From NCBI GenBank assembly GCA_030220185.1, contig JASPKZ010003417.1, positions 296,501-360,500 of the forward strand: 64,000 bases of DNA. The letters are read 5' to 3'. Source of the stretch: Diploptera punctata (Eukaryota; Arthropoda; Insecta; Blattodea; Blaberidae). The position numbers and the translations under genes are program-made. Shown piece after piece: positions 18,880 through 29,815 of this stretch; within the stretch, counting starts at the first letter, position 1; each line of letters starts with the position of its first letter. The notes under the pieces were generated by a model. The model was not told the DNA's origin, did not search any database, and saw only the letters and a list, made by a program, of their open reading frames with translations.

Positions 18880-20115
18880 CAATAATATGCTATCAATTTT
18901 TTTTTTTCCGTACTCAGAGTACACTTAACACCTCCTCTGAGATCTTGATTTTTTACCTGTTGGAGGCACTTCTCTAATGAAATATCTTTCTGTCAGTTGT
19001 GGTACAGTATTGTCGGACACATACCAACCAGATAATTTTTGACGTACTGTACTGGTACCATATTTAGCAAAAATTCTCTCAATCAACAAAATTTGAAATT
19101 ATAAATGCTCCAGTCTTTCTAGAGGACTTTATGTAAATTATTAGGGAATTCAAAACTACACCATTTAGCAATCTTTTGAATAGTTTGTAATACCCATTTT
19201 TGCATCCTCTTTCTGTCAATTAGATACATCTGCAGCATTTAGTCTTTCAAGTCAGTTCTACTCATGAGTTTATTATAGTCTAAAACACTAACTGTTTTTT
19301 CTATTTCTATGCTTTGTGTGGAGTGTAGCATTGTATGGTGCAGAGACTTGGACATTACGATGGAATAAGGAAAAGTGACTGGAAGCTTTTGAGATGTGGA
19401 TATGGAGAAGGATGGAACATATAAAATGGACAGACAAAATAAAAAAATATAGATGGGCTAGGCAGAGTGGGTGAAGGAAGAACAATGCTGGAACTCATAA
19501 AGAAGAGGAAAAGAAATTGGATTGGCCACTGGCTAAGAAGAAACTGCCTGCTTGCAGATGTCCTAGAAGGAATGGTGAACGGAAAGAAAGTTAGAGGCAG
19601 AAAAACACATCAGATGTTAGAAATGGTATGTATGCAGATACGAAAAGGAAAGCTGAGTTAAGGAAAGAGTGGAGAATGCTGAGTTTGCAGTAAAAGACCT
19701 GCTCTTGGGCAGAACACTATGAATGAATGAATGAATGCTTCTAATTGTAATTTTCTTTTTTTCATCTAAATGGTATGTCAAAATCAGAGATGCAACCATT
19801 TCAATACACTAACAAAGATCCTAATGTTGGCATATTACTTCTCCTTTCTTTAGTTTTTTGTTTTGAGTAGTTCAGGAATGTTTTTTCTATTAGCCTAAAG
19901 TGTCCCTACACAGTCTGTATTATGGCTTTTCAAAAATGTTGCAAGTTGTGAGCTATTGTAGTAGTTATCCATCCACACATTATAGCCCTTTCTTAAAAGG
20001 GGGTTCAGTAAGATTCATTACTATTGCTGAAGTTATTGGTGTGTTTGGATAGATGAATGTGAAATGTATTTGAGTATCTTTGCCTGTTAACAATGAAGGA
20101 CCAGAGATAGCCGGA
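18880..20115 (-). pseudogene. piggyBac-type transposase remnant, C-terminal part
   Basis: Reading the minus strand from about 20110: GPSLLTGKDTQIHF, then GYNVWMDNYYNSPQLATFL (the DNYY.S...A..L block of piggyBac transposases), then HNTDCVGTL. After a LINE insertion (19300-19735) it resumes with VLDYNKLMSRTDLKD and MLQMYLIDRKRMQKW (the D.KD..L..Y..RK..KW block), and ends with SDNTVPQLTERYF-like and EVPPTGKK text. Several stops and frame changes make it dead. I know these blocks from the family. Confidence 0.82.
19300..19735 (+). mobile_element. LINE 3' end inserted in the piggyBac remnant
   Basis: Plus strand reads YGAETWTLRWNKEK, EAFEMWIWRRM, then KKRKRNWIGHWLRRNCLLADV and GKKVRGRK, the usual C-terminal region of a non-LTR element. 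Ends in an (aatg)n tail at about 19720. Confidence 0.78.
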
Positions 20116-20261
20116 AGCAGAGATAACCCACTAAAGCCAGAAGTATAGCAGGATTTTAATATTATAATGAATATAAAAGTTAAAGTTAATAATTTTGTAT
20201 TTTAAAATTCTTTTAATATTTAAATATAACTTATATAAATAATTATATTATTTTTGGTCTG

Positions 20262-20400
20262 GACATCTTACCTCAATATTAATGTTGATTTGTTCTTGGA
20301 CATGTTTCAAAACAATTCTGTTTTATCGTCAGCTTAGACCAAAAATAATATAATTAAAATAACCTCAAAATATAACTTCCTAAAATTAAATATTATATAA
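20262..20400 (-). mobile_element. PLE terminus, family D
   Basis: Carries the minus-strand hammerhead motif at 20291-20340 (core CTGACGA, AAAACA/TGTTTT, ACATGT). The outer text 'attatatta' with 'tttttggtct' matches the first 45 bases of the window in reverse. Confidence 0.68.
20291..20340 (-). ncRNA. hammerhead ribozyme motif (family D)
   Basis: Core CTGACGA, extra T, helix II AAAACA/TGTTTT, GAA, helix III ACATGT, C17; helix I poor. Confidence 0.6.
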
Positions 20401-21228
20401 ATAAAATCATCTAAATAATTCATTGTTGGTTATTGTTGAATAAAAATGTCTCAGTAACAATTAAAGAAATTGCACTACGTAGTCTTTGTAAAAAATGCTT
20501 TTAAAAATTGTTTTAAGTCATTGTTGTCAAAATTATAAATCCTTCTGTTATAACTGTAATAAGAACACCTGCTTAACTTCATATTCTTAAATGAAAGTAA
20601 ACTAAACTCTGATTGGATGTTAAAACAATTAACTTTCTTATTTAACAAATTAAATTAAACTTTATATTTAAAGAACTATTAACCAATAGAATTTAAAAAT
20701 ACCATCATGTGATGTAATAATGGTCTTAAAATTATAAAAGAATTACACAAGTCATTCTGCATACAACTTTCAACAAAGAGAGAAGCAATAGAGCTCTTGT
20801 GATAAAATGTAATATTTAATAAAAGAAGAATAATTGATTTAAGAAAGGAAAAGAATTTATTTTAAATTGACGGTGAAGAATAATACCACCTACATTTATT
20901 TAATCTGCTAGGAAATTAAGAAGTGAATAAATTTGCAATTATTTCTACCAGAAACATTTTTTAGTAATTTTGAAGTGTTTTCCTATTCAGTGTACCAACG
21001 TCCGACTCTAAGAAGAGAATCCGGCTCTACCGAAAATTAAACCCAACCTTTTTCGGGACACAAATCCTTCTTCAAAATGTTACTACAACATCGGGCATGA
21101 AGAGAATTACTTCTTCAGAAGATGATTCACATAGCTCGAATGTTTTTATTCCAAATTTGGAAGATTTAAAGGAAGAAATTGTCTAAAAGACAAACTTCTC
21201 TTCCATGGTGTTAGGAAGTCATCAATTG

Positions 21229-21600
21229 CTATATTTTGGCCAGGAAGATAATATAGCTGAAATTTTGAATTTCAGTGTGAACGTATAGGAGAAATTTTGA
21301 ATAATTTTGGGAGTCCTTGGTATGTGTATTTACTTTCATTGTTGCAAAAATGGAGAAACAACAAATTAATTCAAATCTTTCCCTGGTTATTATATCATTG
21401 AAATCAGGTGTTTCTATGACTCTTCTTTTTGTAAAGTAAAGCCTAGTTGTCAGTTTTGAACTATACATGTCAGCATAAACAAACCTAGAATTATAAATTT
21501 CATTTACAGTGCCAAGATCATACAGATGAACAAAATGAAAATAAGTTCCCTTTAGAATTTTTGTATTGTTCAGCATATCTGTTTTGGAGGTCTAGCGTGG
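21229..21600 (-). pseudogene. piggyBac-type transposase fragment, N-terminal part
   Basis: Minus-strand frame 21576-21229 reads DFNDIITRERFELICCF, then a F.D.-like stretch and KDSQNYSKF, resembling the MSR.RF..L.R.LHF.DN region of piggyBac transposases. It may be the front half of the 18.9-20.1 kb remnant, separated by deletion and insertions. Confidence 0.6.
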
Positions 21601-21929
21601 GTTATCGCTGGACATAGCAGGCAGAATCATTTAGTGGGTTATCAGTAATTCATTTGCAGCGAAATAACTGGTGTTGGTGGGGATAACTGGTGTTCCTCTA
21701 TGGAGATAATGTGAAACGTAGAAGGTTCCGTCAAATCGAATGCAATAGTCTGCTGGCATGGTGGGAATTTTGAATTTTTATGTTCACGTATAATTGATTT
21801 TAATGAAATTTGGCCAATATATTATTTGATTTTAATCCGAAATTATTAATATACTAGGGTTGAATGCACACCACTCCTCAGATTTACCTATTTATTGTAT
21901 TAAGTAAAGAAATGATATTTGAAAAGAAT

Positions 21930-22245
21930 AATATATGCCTAGACTGGGGTTTGAACCCAGGACCAAATATAATTTGTCCATCATTAAGATGTTTAAAAAC
22001 GAATAATATTAACAAAGTAAAGAAGTGGTCCATTCATTCCGTAGACCATGGAATTATCTAATTATCCTTATCTAAGAAAATGTCATGTCACAGGTATTTT
22101 AACGAACGAAGAACATCTACAAACCTGTGAAGTATTACCTGTTGGATCCACCATAGAGAAATATTGGAGAGCAAGAACGCTAATGGCTTCATTGCCAACA
22201 ACAACTTTACTTGAGTATGGTACCACAAAGGTAAGAGACTAAAAT
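21930..22245. repeat. SINE scrap and possible LINE 3' end
   Basis: 21935-21975 (-) is a T-arm piece of the 36 kb SINE family. 22075-22200 (+) reads HVTGILTNEEHLQTCEVLP and EKYWRARTLM, similar to the C-terminal knuckle region of the LINE at 13.97 kb. Confidence 0.45.
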
Positions 22246-22252
22246 TAAAGAA

Positions 22253-22335
22253 TATATATATATATATATATATATGGTTGGTATATAATGTTGAGCACTT
22301 GTTAATGAAATCATTCGCTATATATATATATATAT
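22253..22335. repeat. (TA)n microsatellites
   Basis: Two TA runs (about 22253-22276 and 22318-22334). Confidence 0.9.
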
Positions 22336-22656
22336 GTATAAAATTATATTATTTTTGAAGATTAACATTTATTATGTTCAAAATTGCCCTATTGTTGTTT
22401 GAATGTATAGTTTTGAAAATACCGCCATGGAAGCCATCATTTCACTGCTTACTGGATAATAGTGCAGGTTAAGGAATTTTCTATACTTGCTATGTGATCA
22501 AGATCAAGATGGCAGTACTTATTTTATATTAAGTGTGTAAGCACGTGTTTATTATAAGTTTCTCTTGATTGGAAATCAAATTGTTTAATTTTATGTTCAA
22601 TTTTGCCAGAAATATCAGTGTACAACATCGTATACGTTAATATTTTTATCGTCAAT

Positions 22657-23852
22657 ATGGATAGTGATGAAGAAGTACTTTTCGAAGATGAATTGGAGTT
22701 ATTGAGCGATGACGAAGTTGAAATGGATGGTTCTGGTAATGAAGAAAATGACGATGAAATAGATACATTTAATGATGTAACAATTCAGCCTATCAGAGAT
22801 GATTCAAAATACATATTTTCAAATCATAAAGGCTCTGTATTTTCGTGTGATATAGAACCAAAAGATGGAAAATTATAGTAACCGGCGGTGAAGACGATAT
22901 GGCCTACGTCTGGGAAACATTATCTGGAGATATCATTTTGCAATGTAATGGGCATAAAGATTCAGTAACGTGTGTAGGATTTAGTTTTGATGGAACATAT
23001 GTTGCAACTGGTGACATGAGTGGTGTAATCCAAGTCTGGAAAATTGCTGATAAATCACTGGCATGGGAGACTAGCATTGAAGATTTGGAATGGTTACGAT
23101 GGCACCATGGAGCAAATGTTCTCCTGGGAGGGACGATATCAGGTGCTGTTTATTTATGGCGAATACCTGGTGGAGAATTTAAGGTTCTTCCTGGCAATGG
23201 AAAGAAAACAGAGCATGGTATCATATTACCGGATGGTAGACGTGCTGCCATAGGTTATGAAGATGGTTCGGTGAAGGTATTTGATATGAAAACTACGACA
23301 GCATTACAATATTTTCCAGAAGGTGAGGCACATTCTGATTCTATAACAGACATGGATTGTCACCAGGATAACAATTTACTTATCACTGGAAGTACAGATG
23401 GACGAGCAGTGATAATTAAAACGCAAGCTGGTAAAATAATATCTGTAATTGATCCTAAACATGATAGAATGGATGATGGCGAAGAATCTTTTTCAAAATC
23501 AGTAGAAGCCGTAGGTTTTTACAAAGATAACAGTTTACCATTAGCTGCTATAGGTTCTTTAGATGGTATTCTATCTATATGGGACATTTCTAAAGGAATT
23601 GAAAGACATAAAGTTAAGCAAGAATCAGGAATTACTAAATTAATATGGGATAAGAGTAATCCTATTATCTATACTGCTAGTTTGGATGGAAGTATTGGAG
23701 TTTATGATGCAAGAAGTGGGACTTTGCAGAATCAGTTTCTTGGACACACAAACGGTATATTGGACATTTCATTATCAGCTGGACGTGAGTTTCTGTTAAG
23801 TACTTCATATGACTCAACAGCAAGAATCTTTTCTGTTAAAGAGTATGAGTGA
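22657..23852 (+). CDS. AAMP: AAMP-like WD40 protein, intronless, one frameshift
   Basis: WD40 propeller protein of the angio-associated migratory cell protein family, a conserved eukaryotic cytosolic scaffold linked to migration and ribosome-related functions. The start is ATG at 22657 (MDSDEEVLFEDE), giving an acidic N-terminus. Family blocks follow in order: VTGGEDDMAYVWETLSG, GHKDSVTCVGFSFDGT, ATGDMSGVIQVWKI, DLEWLRWHHGA, LPDGRRAAIGYEDGSVKV and SLDGSIGVYDARSGT, ending at TGA 23850-23852. The frame shifts at 22869-22878: a run of four A's precedes an in-frame TAG, and a fifth A would join both parts as GKIIVTGGED. Without introns, while animal AAMP genes usually have them, this is a retrocopy or a real gene with an assembly error. 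No poly-A tail or TSD is visible. Confidence 0.85.
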
Positions 23853-23884
23853 AATATAAAGTACACTTAAATTGTCTAGGGATA

Positions 23885-24098
23885 AAGTTTCCATTAAACA
23901 CAGTGAGAAATTTTTCTAAATCCCAAGGCAGACACAACATGCATGCGCCAACAAACGCAAAGCAGTTTATACTATGGAATCACACAATGCAGCCAACATA
24001 TACACAATATTTAACAAACCTAAAAGCTACTCTAACTCAATTTAAGTACTGTAATCTGTGAAAGACCAACCTAAAAGCTAACCTAATGCAATTTAAGC
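23885..24098. mobile_element. MITE 1, left half
   Basis: Begins with the terminal inverted repeat (gtttccattaa...) 33 bp after the AAMP stop. It is split by the hAT element at 24099; the right half is 25957-26275. Confidence 0.8.
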
Positions 24099-24189
24099 CA
24101 GGGTTTAAAAAATCCGGGTTTTTAAAAAAGCCAGCCCATATGGATTATTTTGGGGTTTTAATAAAACCCAAAAAAATTTTTTTTTTTAA

Positions 24190-24820
24190 AGAAGGTTTAA
24201 TGCCACAGATCCCAAATGCTACATGCTGGAATTCCCAGCTTGACTGTTTAAACATGTTTGTTAAAAATTATCCTAAATATGTAGAAATACATCAAGAGAA
24301 ATATTCTGAAATTCCAGAAAATATTAGCCGAATTTTGAAAAATGTACTTATTTACAAAAATGGTTTGCATATGCAGAAACAGCTGATATTTATTGGAAAA
24401 AATATTTGATCGTATGCAAGCTGAAAAACTATATTTCTGATTCTGTGGAACTTTGGATAGACTTAATAGAATGTGCTGATCTTCAAACGCATAAAGACAG
24501 TATTTAACATAGGATGAGTGAAGCTGTTTTGCCAATACACTATCTTGCAAATATGATGAATCCTAAATCTGTAGGAAAACACTTATCTTCTGATCAAGAA
24601 AATCAGGCTGAGTCTCAACTTTCTCATTGACTGGTTGCCCATTTCATTCAGCATCAATAGAACAAGAGTTTTCAACCTTTGGAATAATATGGTCATAAAT
24701 GTGTCAGATTGGGTTGTGAAAAAGTTAAATAACTGGTAAAAGTGTACAGATATCTTAATAATAAGGACAAATTAAAAGAATATGATATTGAAGAGTGTGA
24801 TTCTGATTTAGAAATTTAAG
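24190..24820 (+). pseudogene. hAT transposase remnant
   Basis: Frame reads NATCWNSQLDCLNMFV (WNS.YD motif of hAT transposases), continues as WFAYAETADIYWKKYLIV and LPIHYLANMMNPKSVGKHL (the LA..L.P...G motif). A decayed dimerisation end with SFQPLE and VKVYRYLN is followed by a stop near 24818. Several frame breaks. Confidence 0.75.
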
Positions 24821-24829
24821 TATTTGTTA

Positions 24830-25345
24830 CTATTGGATAATCTTTCCATTAAGCGAAATGAGAATTTTTCTAAGTCCCAGGCAGACACCATGCACATGCG
24901 TCAACAAACGCGAAACGGTTTATTCTATGGAATATCGCGACGCAGCCAACATTATACATGCTATTTAACAAACCTAATGCAATTTAAGCACTCTAACCTG
25001 TGAAATACCAACCTAAAAGTTAACCTAATGCAATTTTAGCATTGTAACCTGTGAAAGAATGTAATGCCCAAAAATAAATAGCAAGTTCTCAAATTCTGAA
25101 GTACATACCCTATGTTGGCTGCACTGTTGTATAGAATGTTCTTAAAAGTCAATATGGTTGCCACGTCTTCATGTTACGTATATAGTTATATATCATAGAA
25201 AAATATGTTCAAATAATCTTTAGAAAAAATTTGTTGTAAATGGTGGCAACTAATTTGAAAATAAAACCCTGTTGGTGCATGCACATGGTGTCTGCCTCGG
25301 ATTTAGAAAAATTTCTCGCTGCACTTAATGGAAACATCAGCCCTA
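24830..25345. mobile_element. MITE copy 2
   Basis: About 505 bp with terminal inverted repeats of roughly 60 bp (cttaatggaaac at the right end, tttccattaag at the left). Inside the hAT. Its left flank 'tggataat' is repeated before copy 3, so the two are a tandem duplication that includes flank. Confidence 0.8.
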
Positions 25346-25349
25346 CTGG

Positions 25350-25875
25350 ATAATCTTTCCATTAAGCGCAGTGAGAATTTTTTCTAAGTCCCAGGCAGAC
25401 ACCACGTGCATGCACCAACAAATGCAAAGTGGTTTGCTCTATGGAATATCGCGATGCAGCCAACATTATACATGCTTTTTAATGAACCTAAAAGCTAACC
25501 TAATGCAATTTAAATACTCTAACCTGTGAAAGACCAACCTAAAAGCTAACCTAATGCAATTTAAGCACTCTAACCTGTGAAAGAATGCAACGCCCAAAAA
25601 TAAATAGTAAGTTCTCAAATTCTGAAGTACATACCCTATGTTGGCTGCACTGTTATATAAAATATTCTTAAAAGTCAATATGGCTGCCACGTCTTCATGT
25701 TACGTATATAGTTACATATCATAGAAAAATATGTTCAAATAATCTTTAGAAAAAGTTTAAAATTTGTTGTAAATGGTGGGTAATAGTTTGAAAATAAAAC
25801 CTTGTTGGTGCATGCGCGTGGTGTCTGCTTCGGACTTAGAAAAAAATTCACACTGCGCTTAATGGAAACATGAGC
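25350..25875. mobile_element. MITE copy 3
   Basis: Same family and orientation as copy 2, with a small internal duplication (the 'aagctaacctaatgcaattt' word occurs twice). Right terminal repeat at about 25805-25872. Confidence 0.8.
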
Positions 25876-25956
25876 CATGGATTTTTTAAGTGGGCTTTTT
25901 TTAAAAAACTCGCTCGGGTTTTTTTTTGGATTGGTGAGTTTTTTTAGTAAACCCTG

Positions 25957-26275
25957 ATTTAAGCACTCTAACCTAAAAGAATGCAATGCTCAAAAATAAA
26001 TAGGAAGTTATGAAATTCTGAAATACATACTGTATGTTGGCTGCAACTGGAACATGTAGTGTTGTATAGAATATTTGTTAAAATCAATATGGCTGCCACG
26101 TCTTCATGTTACGTATGTAGAAAAATATATTGAAATAATTACTAGAAAAAATGTAAAATTTATTGTAAATGGTCGGAAATAATTTAAAAATAAAACCCTG
26201 TTAGCGCATGAGCATGGTGTCTGCCTGGAACTTAGAAAAAATTATCACTGCGCTTAATGGAAACTTCAGCTCTTG
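25957..26275. mobile_element. MITE 1, right half
   Basis: Resumes at the duplicated atttaagc exactly where the left half stopped and ends with cttaatggaaac at about 26265, restoring one MITE of the expected size. Confidence 0.8.
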
Positions 26276-26464
26276 TCTAGATTTTGAGCACATAGAAAAA
26301 TAAATGTTGACATCTGTTTAGAATGGATACTTTAGCCAAAACATAAATTCTGCTCATAATGAAATTGTGCTGGTAATTAAAGGTTATCTATTGGCATTAT
26401 GGAAAAGCATAAACTCTAATTAGATGATCCATTTTTTGTCTTAAATAAATAAGAAATGAAGGAA

Positions 26465-27047
26465 GGGCTGTGCTTTCCTTCAGGTCGCAAAAATTTTTCA
26501 ATTTAATATCTTATTCCACTGATGCACTAAACACGTTTAAAACATTTTGCAACACTTTTAAACACATTTTAAACATCTTCCAATGTTGCAACGAGTTTTT
26601 TTTCATATTTATATATTTGCGTAAAACACGGTCGTGCTACATTGCTTACTTCCTACTCTTTGTTATTTTCCCTCCACTTCCTATGTTGTTCCAGCGTTGC
26701 CACCATCAACAACCCGAACTTGCTTTTTAAATGTGATTCCACGTTCCCTGGATTTCACCTATGTTAGAGTAATTGATTTGTGTTACAGTAATTGATTTAG
26801 GTTTGGTTAGCTTTTAGGTTCCTTGCTTTTTAAAAGTGATTTGATACGTAAAATAAATTATACATTTTTAGACAAGTTCTGGGAATTTTGTGTCAATGTT
26901 GGTCATACTGATTTCACATATATATACCACCAACTGCTGGAGGTTGCATTTATCTACCTGGGATAATTGGAGCACTAGCGCATGCGCACTGCGATTCTAT
27001 AGAACTTAGAAAAATTTTCGTGCGACCCGAAGGAAAGCATATCTGAA
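26465..27047. mobile_element. second MITE family, about 580 bp
   Basis: Terminal inverted repeat 'gctttccttcaggtcgca' at about 26470 against its complement with one or two changes at 27020-27047. The subterminal 'cttagaaaaattttc' is shared with the MITE 1 family, so the two are related. Confidence 0.7.
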
Positions 27048-27059
27048 GGAAGTTCAAAT

Positions 27060-28760
27060 TATTAGTATATTATGTTGTGTTCATTTCTTATTTCCCATAA
27101 AATACAATGTTGCCTAAGAATAATGTTTCTCTTGTACACAATTCAGTCATATGGCAGAAATAAGTAGTACACGGTTCCCCCAATAGACAGAGTCGGCAAT
27201 AATACCTTATACAAGTTTGAGCTGAACTGCACTTCTACTAGCGCTTGATCTTCCAGTTATATTGTTGTAAACTATAGCTCTTCTTATTTAATATTTTAAA
27301 CTTTTTCAAACAATTTTTATAACATGATTAGACAATTTTGAAGTATTTATTTAAATATGCAAATCACAATATTGTGACACTGTTAGACAATATTGTGATG
27401 CTAACTGCTATTTTCTCACAGAGTATATTACTTAGTCTCTGATTTTTCTATCGCTGTTTTGGGTTATCGCTGGTTGGATCAGCATTAGGGAGTGATAAGT
27501 AAGTGTACACCCATTTTTAATAAACGTTTGGTAATTTTAATATTATTAATATTTTTTTTAACATAGATTTGGGGATTTATTCCAAATATTAGTCATTTAA
27601 ATTTCATAGCGACGGATAGTAATCGAGGATGATAATCTATATGTGGTTCAATTGTTGGTTATCGCTGGCTCTATAAACTCTGGTGTATGCACACTGCTGT
27701 TCTATAGGACTTTGAAAATATTTCACGCTAGTTTAAGTGCAGTTTTTCCCGTTTGTTTACAGTACAACTGTAGCCTATCTTAGCTTGGAATAAGTATAGC
27801 ATCATGTTGGCTAACATGATAACACACACTCCAGCTAGAGCCAATTACCTACATGTTTTTACTCACATTTAAGGGGATTGACTATTCTATGCCACCTGTC
27901 GATATTTGATCAGAAAATAGGTGACTGACAGCTTCATGTTGGTCAATGTGATAACACATGTTCCCTCTAGTCAGTTGCCAACATGTTTAGTCATGTATAA
28001 GGGGATTCTATCCTAGGAGTCCACCTACATTAATGGGCAAGTTAGGAAGAGAAAAGAGAAAATGGACTATACCGAGCCGTCATATCTCCGGCTCTGAAGT
28101 TTAGGATATATGAGGGGTAAAGGGAGAATTTGCCCTCTACTGCTAATAAGGATGGGTTGTAGTGGTAGTAGATGTCTGCCACAACCAATCACTGCTCTTG
28201 ATGCAGCTATAGTGCGCTAGTAAGGTTTGAAATTGCTGAGATGTTGTCAGCTGTATGTCTGCTAACCGCATACATAAAGCGGCCACTCCCACTGAGTATC
28301 CATATCGACAACACTCGTGAAAACATCAAGGCTGGAGAATCAGTGGCTGGAGAATCAGTGGCTGCAGTATAGTTAGTGTACACCAGATAAGTTTAGCATT
28401 CAGTTCTGTAGTGTACACCAGATTAATGTAGCATTCAGCTGTTTGTTAGCAGGTTTTTGTGATAAGTTGATTACATTGTCAGAGCAATGACAAAACATAT
28501 TTTACATTGTAAATATGATGCTTTTAGGTTACTTCTCACTTCATTTTAATGCATTTTTCATATTTTTTTTGGAAAAAGAAGATAATGTATTTCTCTCAGG
28601 TAATTATTCACTTAATGCAACAATAAATTGTGTAATTTTCCATTTTTATTTGTTTTATGTAGATGATTGCATGACATAGAATCCCTATATAGGCATCTTT
28701 TTTATAATATTCAACTAGATATGTACCACAATGCCATTGGCTGCCATATTGTTTTCAGGC
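27060..28760. other. intergenic, old repeats only
   Basis: No gene recognised. A segment near 27800-27880 ('catgttggctaacatg', 'ataaggggatt'-like) recurs near 27930-28010, an old tandem duplication of about 120 bp. A MITE-end scrap lies near 27690-27740. Confidence 0.4.
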
Positions 28761-28823
28761 ATTATTCTGAGTCGTAAATTAATGAGTCATTTTTTAACAT
28801 CTTACCTATTTTATGTTTCTTCA

Positions 28824-28872
28824 AACACGGGAACTAGTTTTCGAGAGAAGGGTCTCTCTCATTTTCAACCGA
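28824..28872 (-). ncRNA. hammerhead-like ribozyme with U3-A8 (family H)
   Basis: Minus strand: helix I CGG/CCG, core TTGAAAA (U3, A8), extra T, helix II GAGAGA/TCTCTC with loop GACCCT, GAA, helix III AACTAGTT, C17. A full set of helices with a base-paired swap at the core. Confidence 0.7.
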
Positions 28873-29219
28873 CATTATGACTACTGGATTTTCGTTGGAA
28901 TCGTTCGAATCTCCACCAATAACGTTGCCATCTGGTGTTGATTTGATGAACTTTGAGATGAGGTCACGTTCATCAGGAATCTCGAAATTCATGGATCTAA
29001 ATTTGTTCTTCTGAATATATATCTTCTCCCAAATTGTCAATTCTACTTTTAAAACATTTGGAAAAACCTTTAGAATTGACAATTTGGGAGAAGATATATA
29101 TTCAGAAGAACAAATTTAGGTCCATGAATTTTGAGATTCTTGATGAACGTGACCTCATCTCAAAGTTCATCAAATCAACACCAGATGGCAACGTTATTGA
29201 TGGAGATTCCAACGAAAAT

Positions 29220-29275
29220 CTAGAAGTCATGATGTCGGTTGAAAATGAGAGGGACCCTTCTCTAGAAAACTAGTT
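29220..29275 (+). ncRNA. hammerhead-like ribozyme, right arm (family H)
   Basis: Mirror motif with TTGAAAA, extra T, GAGA/TCTC, then an inserted base pair-breaking TA before GAA, AACTAGTT and C17. It overlaps the end of the coding tail. Confidence 0.55.
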
Positions 29276-29399
29276 CCTGTGTTTGAAGAAATATGAAATA
29301 TGAGGTAAGATGTTAAAAAATGACTCATTAATTTACGAATTAAGAACCTCATAATGTTATTTCCCATATTTAACTATGAATTATTCTGAGTTCCAATGC

Positions 29400-29800
29400 A
29401 GTCAATATGTACATCCAAAGTTCAACTTGTTACAATACAGCGAACATACAGTTTATAACTTACTATGTACTAATCGACAATTTACACAAAAACCACAGTA
29501 ATAAGTAATTAAAGCCACACTAAGTAACTAAACTAGAGGATAAACTTTGTGAATATTTTCTATTAGTTCCTATAAAGGGACTGCTAAACAATTTTGCTAA
29601 GTATGATGAAACTCCTACTTAGAATAAATCTCGTTAGAGTGAGTAGTGGTTAGCTTTTGAGATTAAGACTTCAATATAGTTAAAATGAGTATTTGTATTG
29701 TGGTTAGCTTTTTAACCCTTTAATTGGTAATATATCCTACAGGATACATCAATTGGTTCAATTTATTTAGTACAATTAATAAAACAGAAAAAAAAATGAA
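29400..29800. other. intergenic, nothing recognised
   Basis: AT-rich stretch between two PLE dimers; no frame or repeat partner noted. Confidence 0.4.
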
Positions 29801-29815
29801 CGAGTAGTAATTATA

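Larger units (their letters stand above)
20115..21225. other. intergenic, mostly unassigned
   Basis: Contains a PLE family D terminus at 20262-20400 (separate entry) and otherwise AT-rich DNA. The word 'gggttat' plus 'ctgg' around 20125 recurs near 21600, 27466 and 27657 and may mark a MITE end. Confidence 0.35.
24099..25956 (+). mobile_element. hAT element with 8-bp TSD, carrying two nested MITEs
   Basis: Ends CAGGGTTTAAAAAA and TTAGTAAACCCTG are inverted, bounded by atttaagc at 24091-24098 and 25957-25964, the 8-bp duplication typical of hAT elements. It contains a dead hAT transposase (24190-24820) and two MITE copies (about 24830-25345 and 25350-25875). Confidence 0.88.
28773..29379. mobile_element. 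PLE inverted dimer with 12-bp TSD (family H)
   Basis: Two tails (LTIWEKIYIQKNKFRSMNFEI, then DERDLISKFIKSTPDGN) meet head-to-head near 29045. Flanked by attattctgagt at 28761-28772 and 29380-29391. The right terminus keeps 'gaacctcataatgttattt'. Confidence 0.9.

Noticed and set aside
22861..22900. An intron in the AAMP copy at the frame break
   Set aside because: The WD40 text continues without loss on both sides and no plausible donor/acceptor pair exists; a one-base indel explains it.
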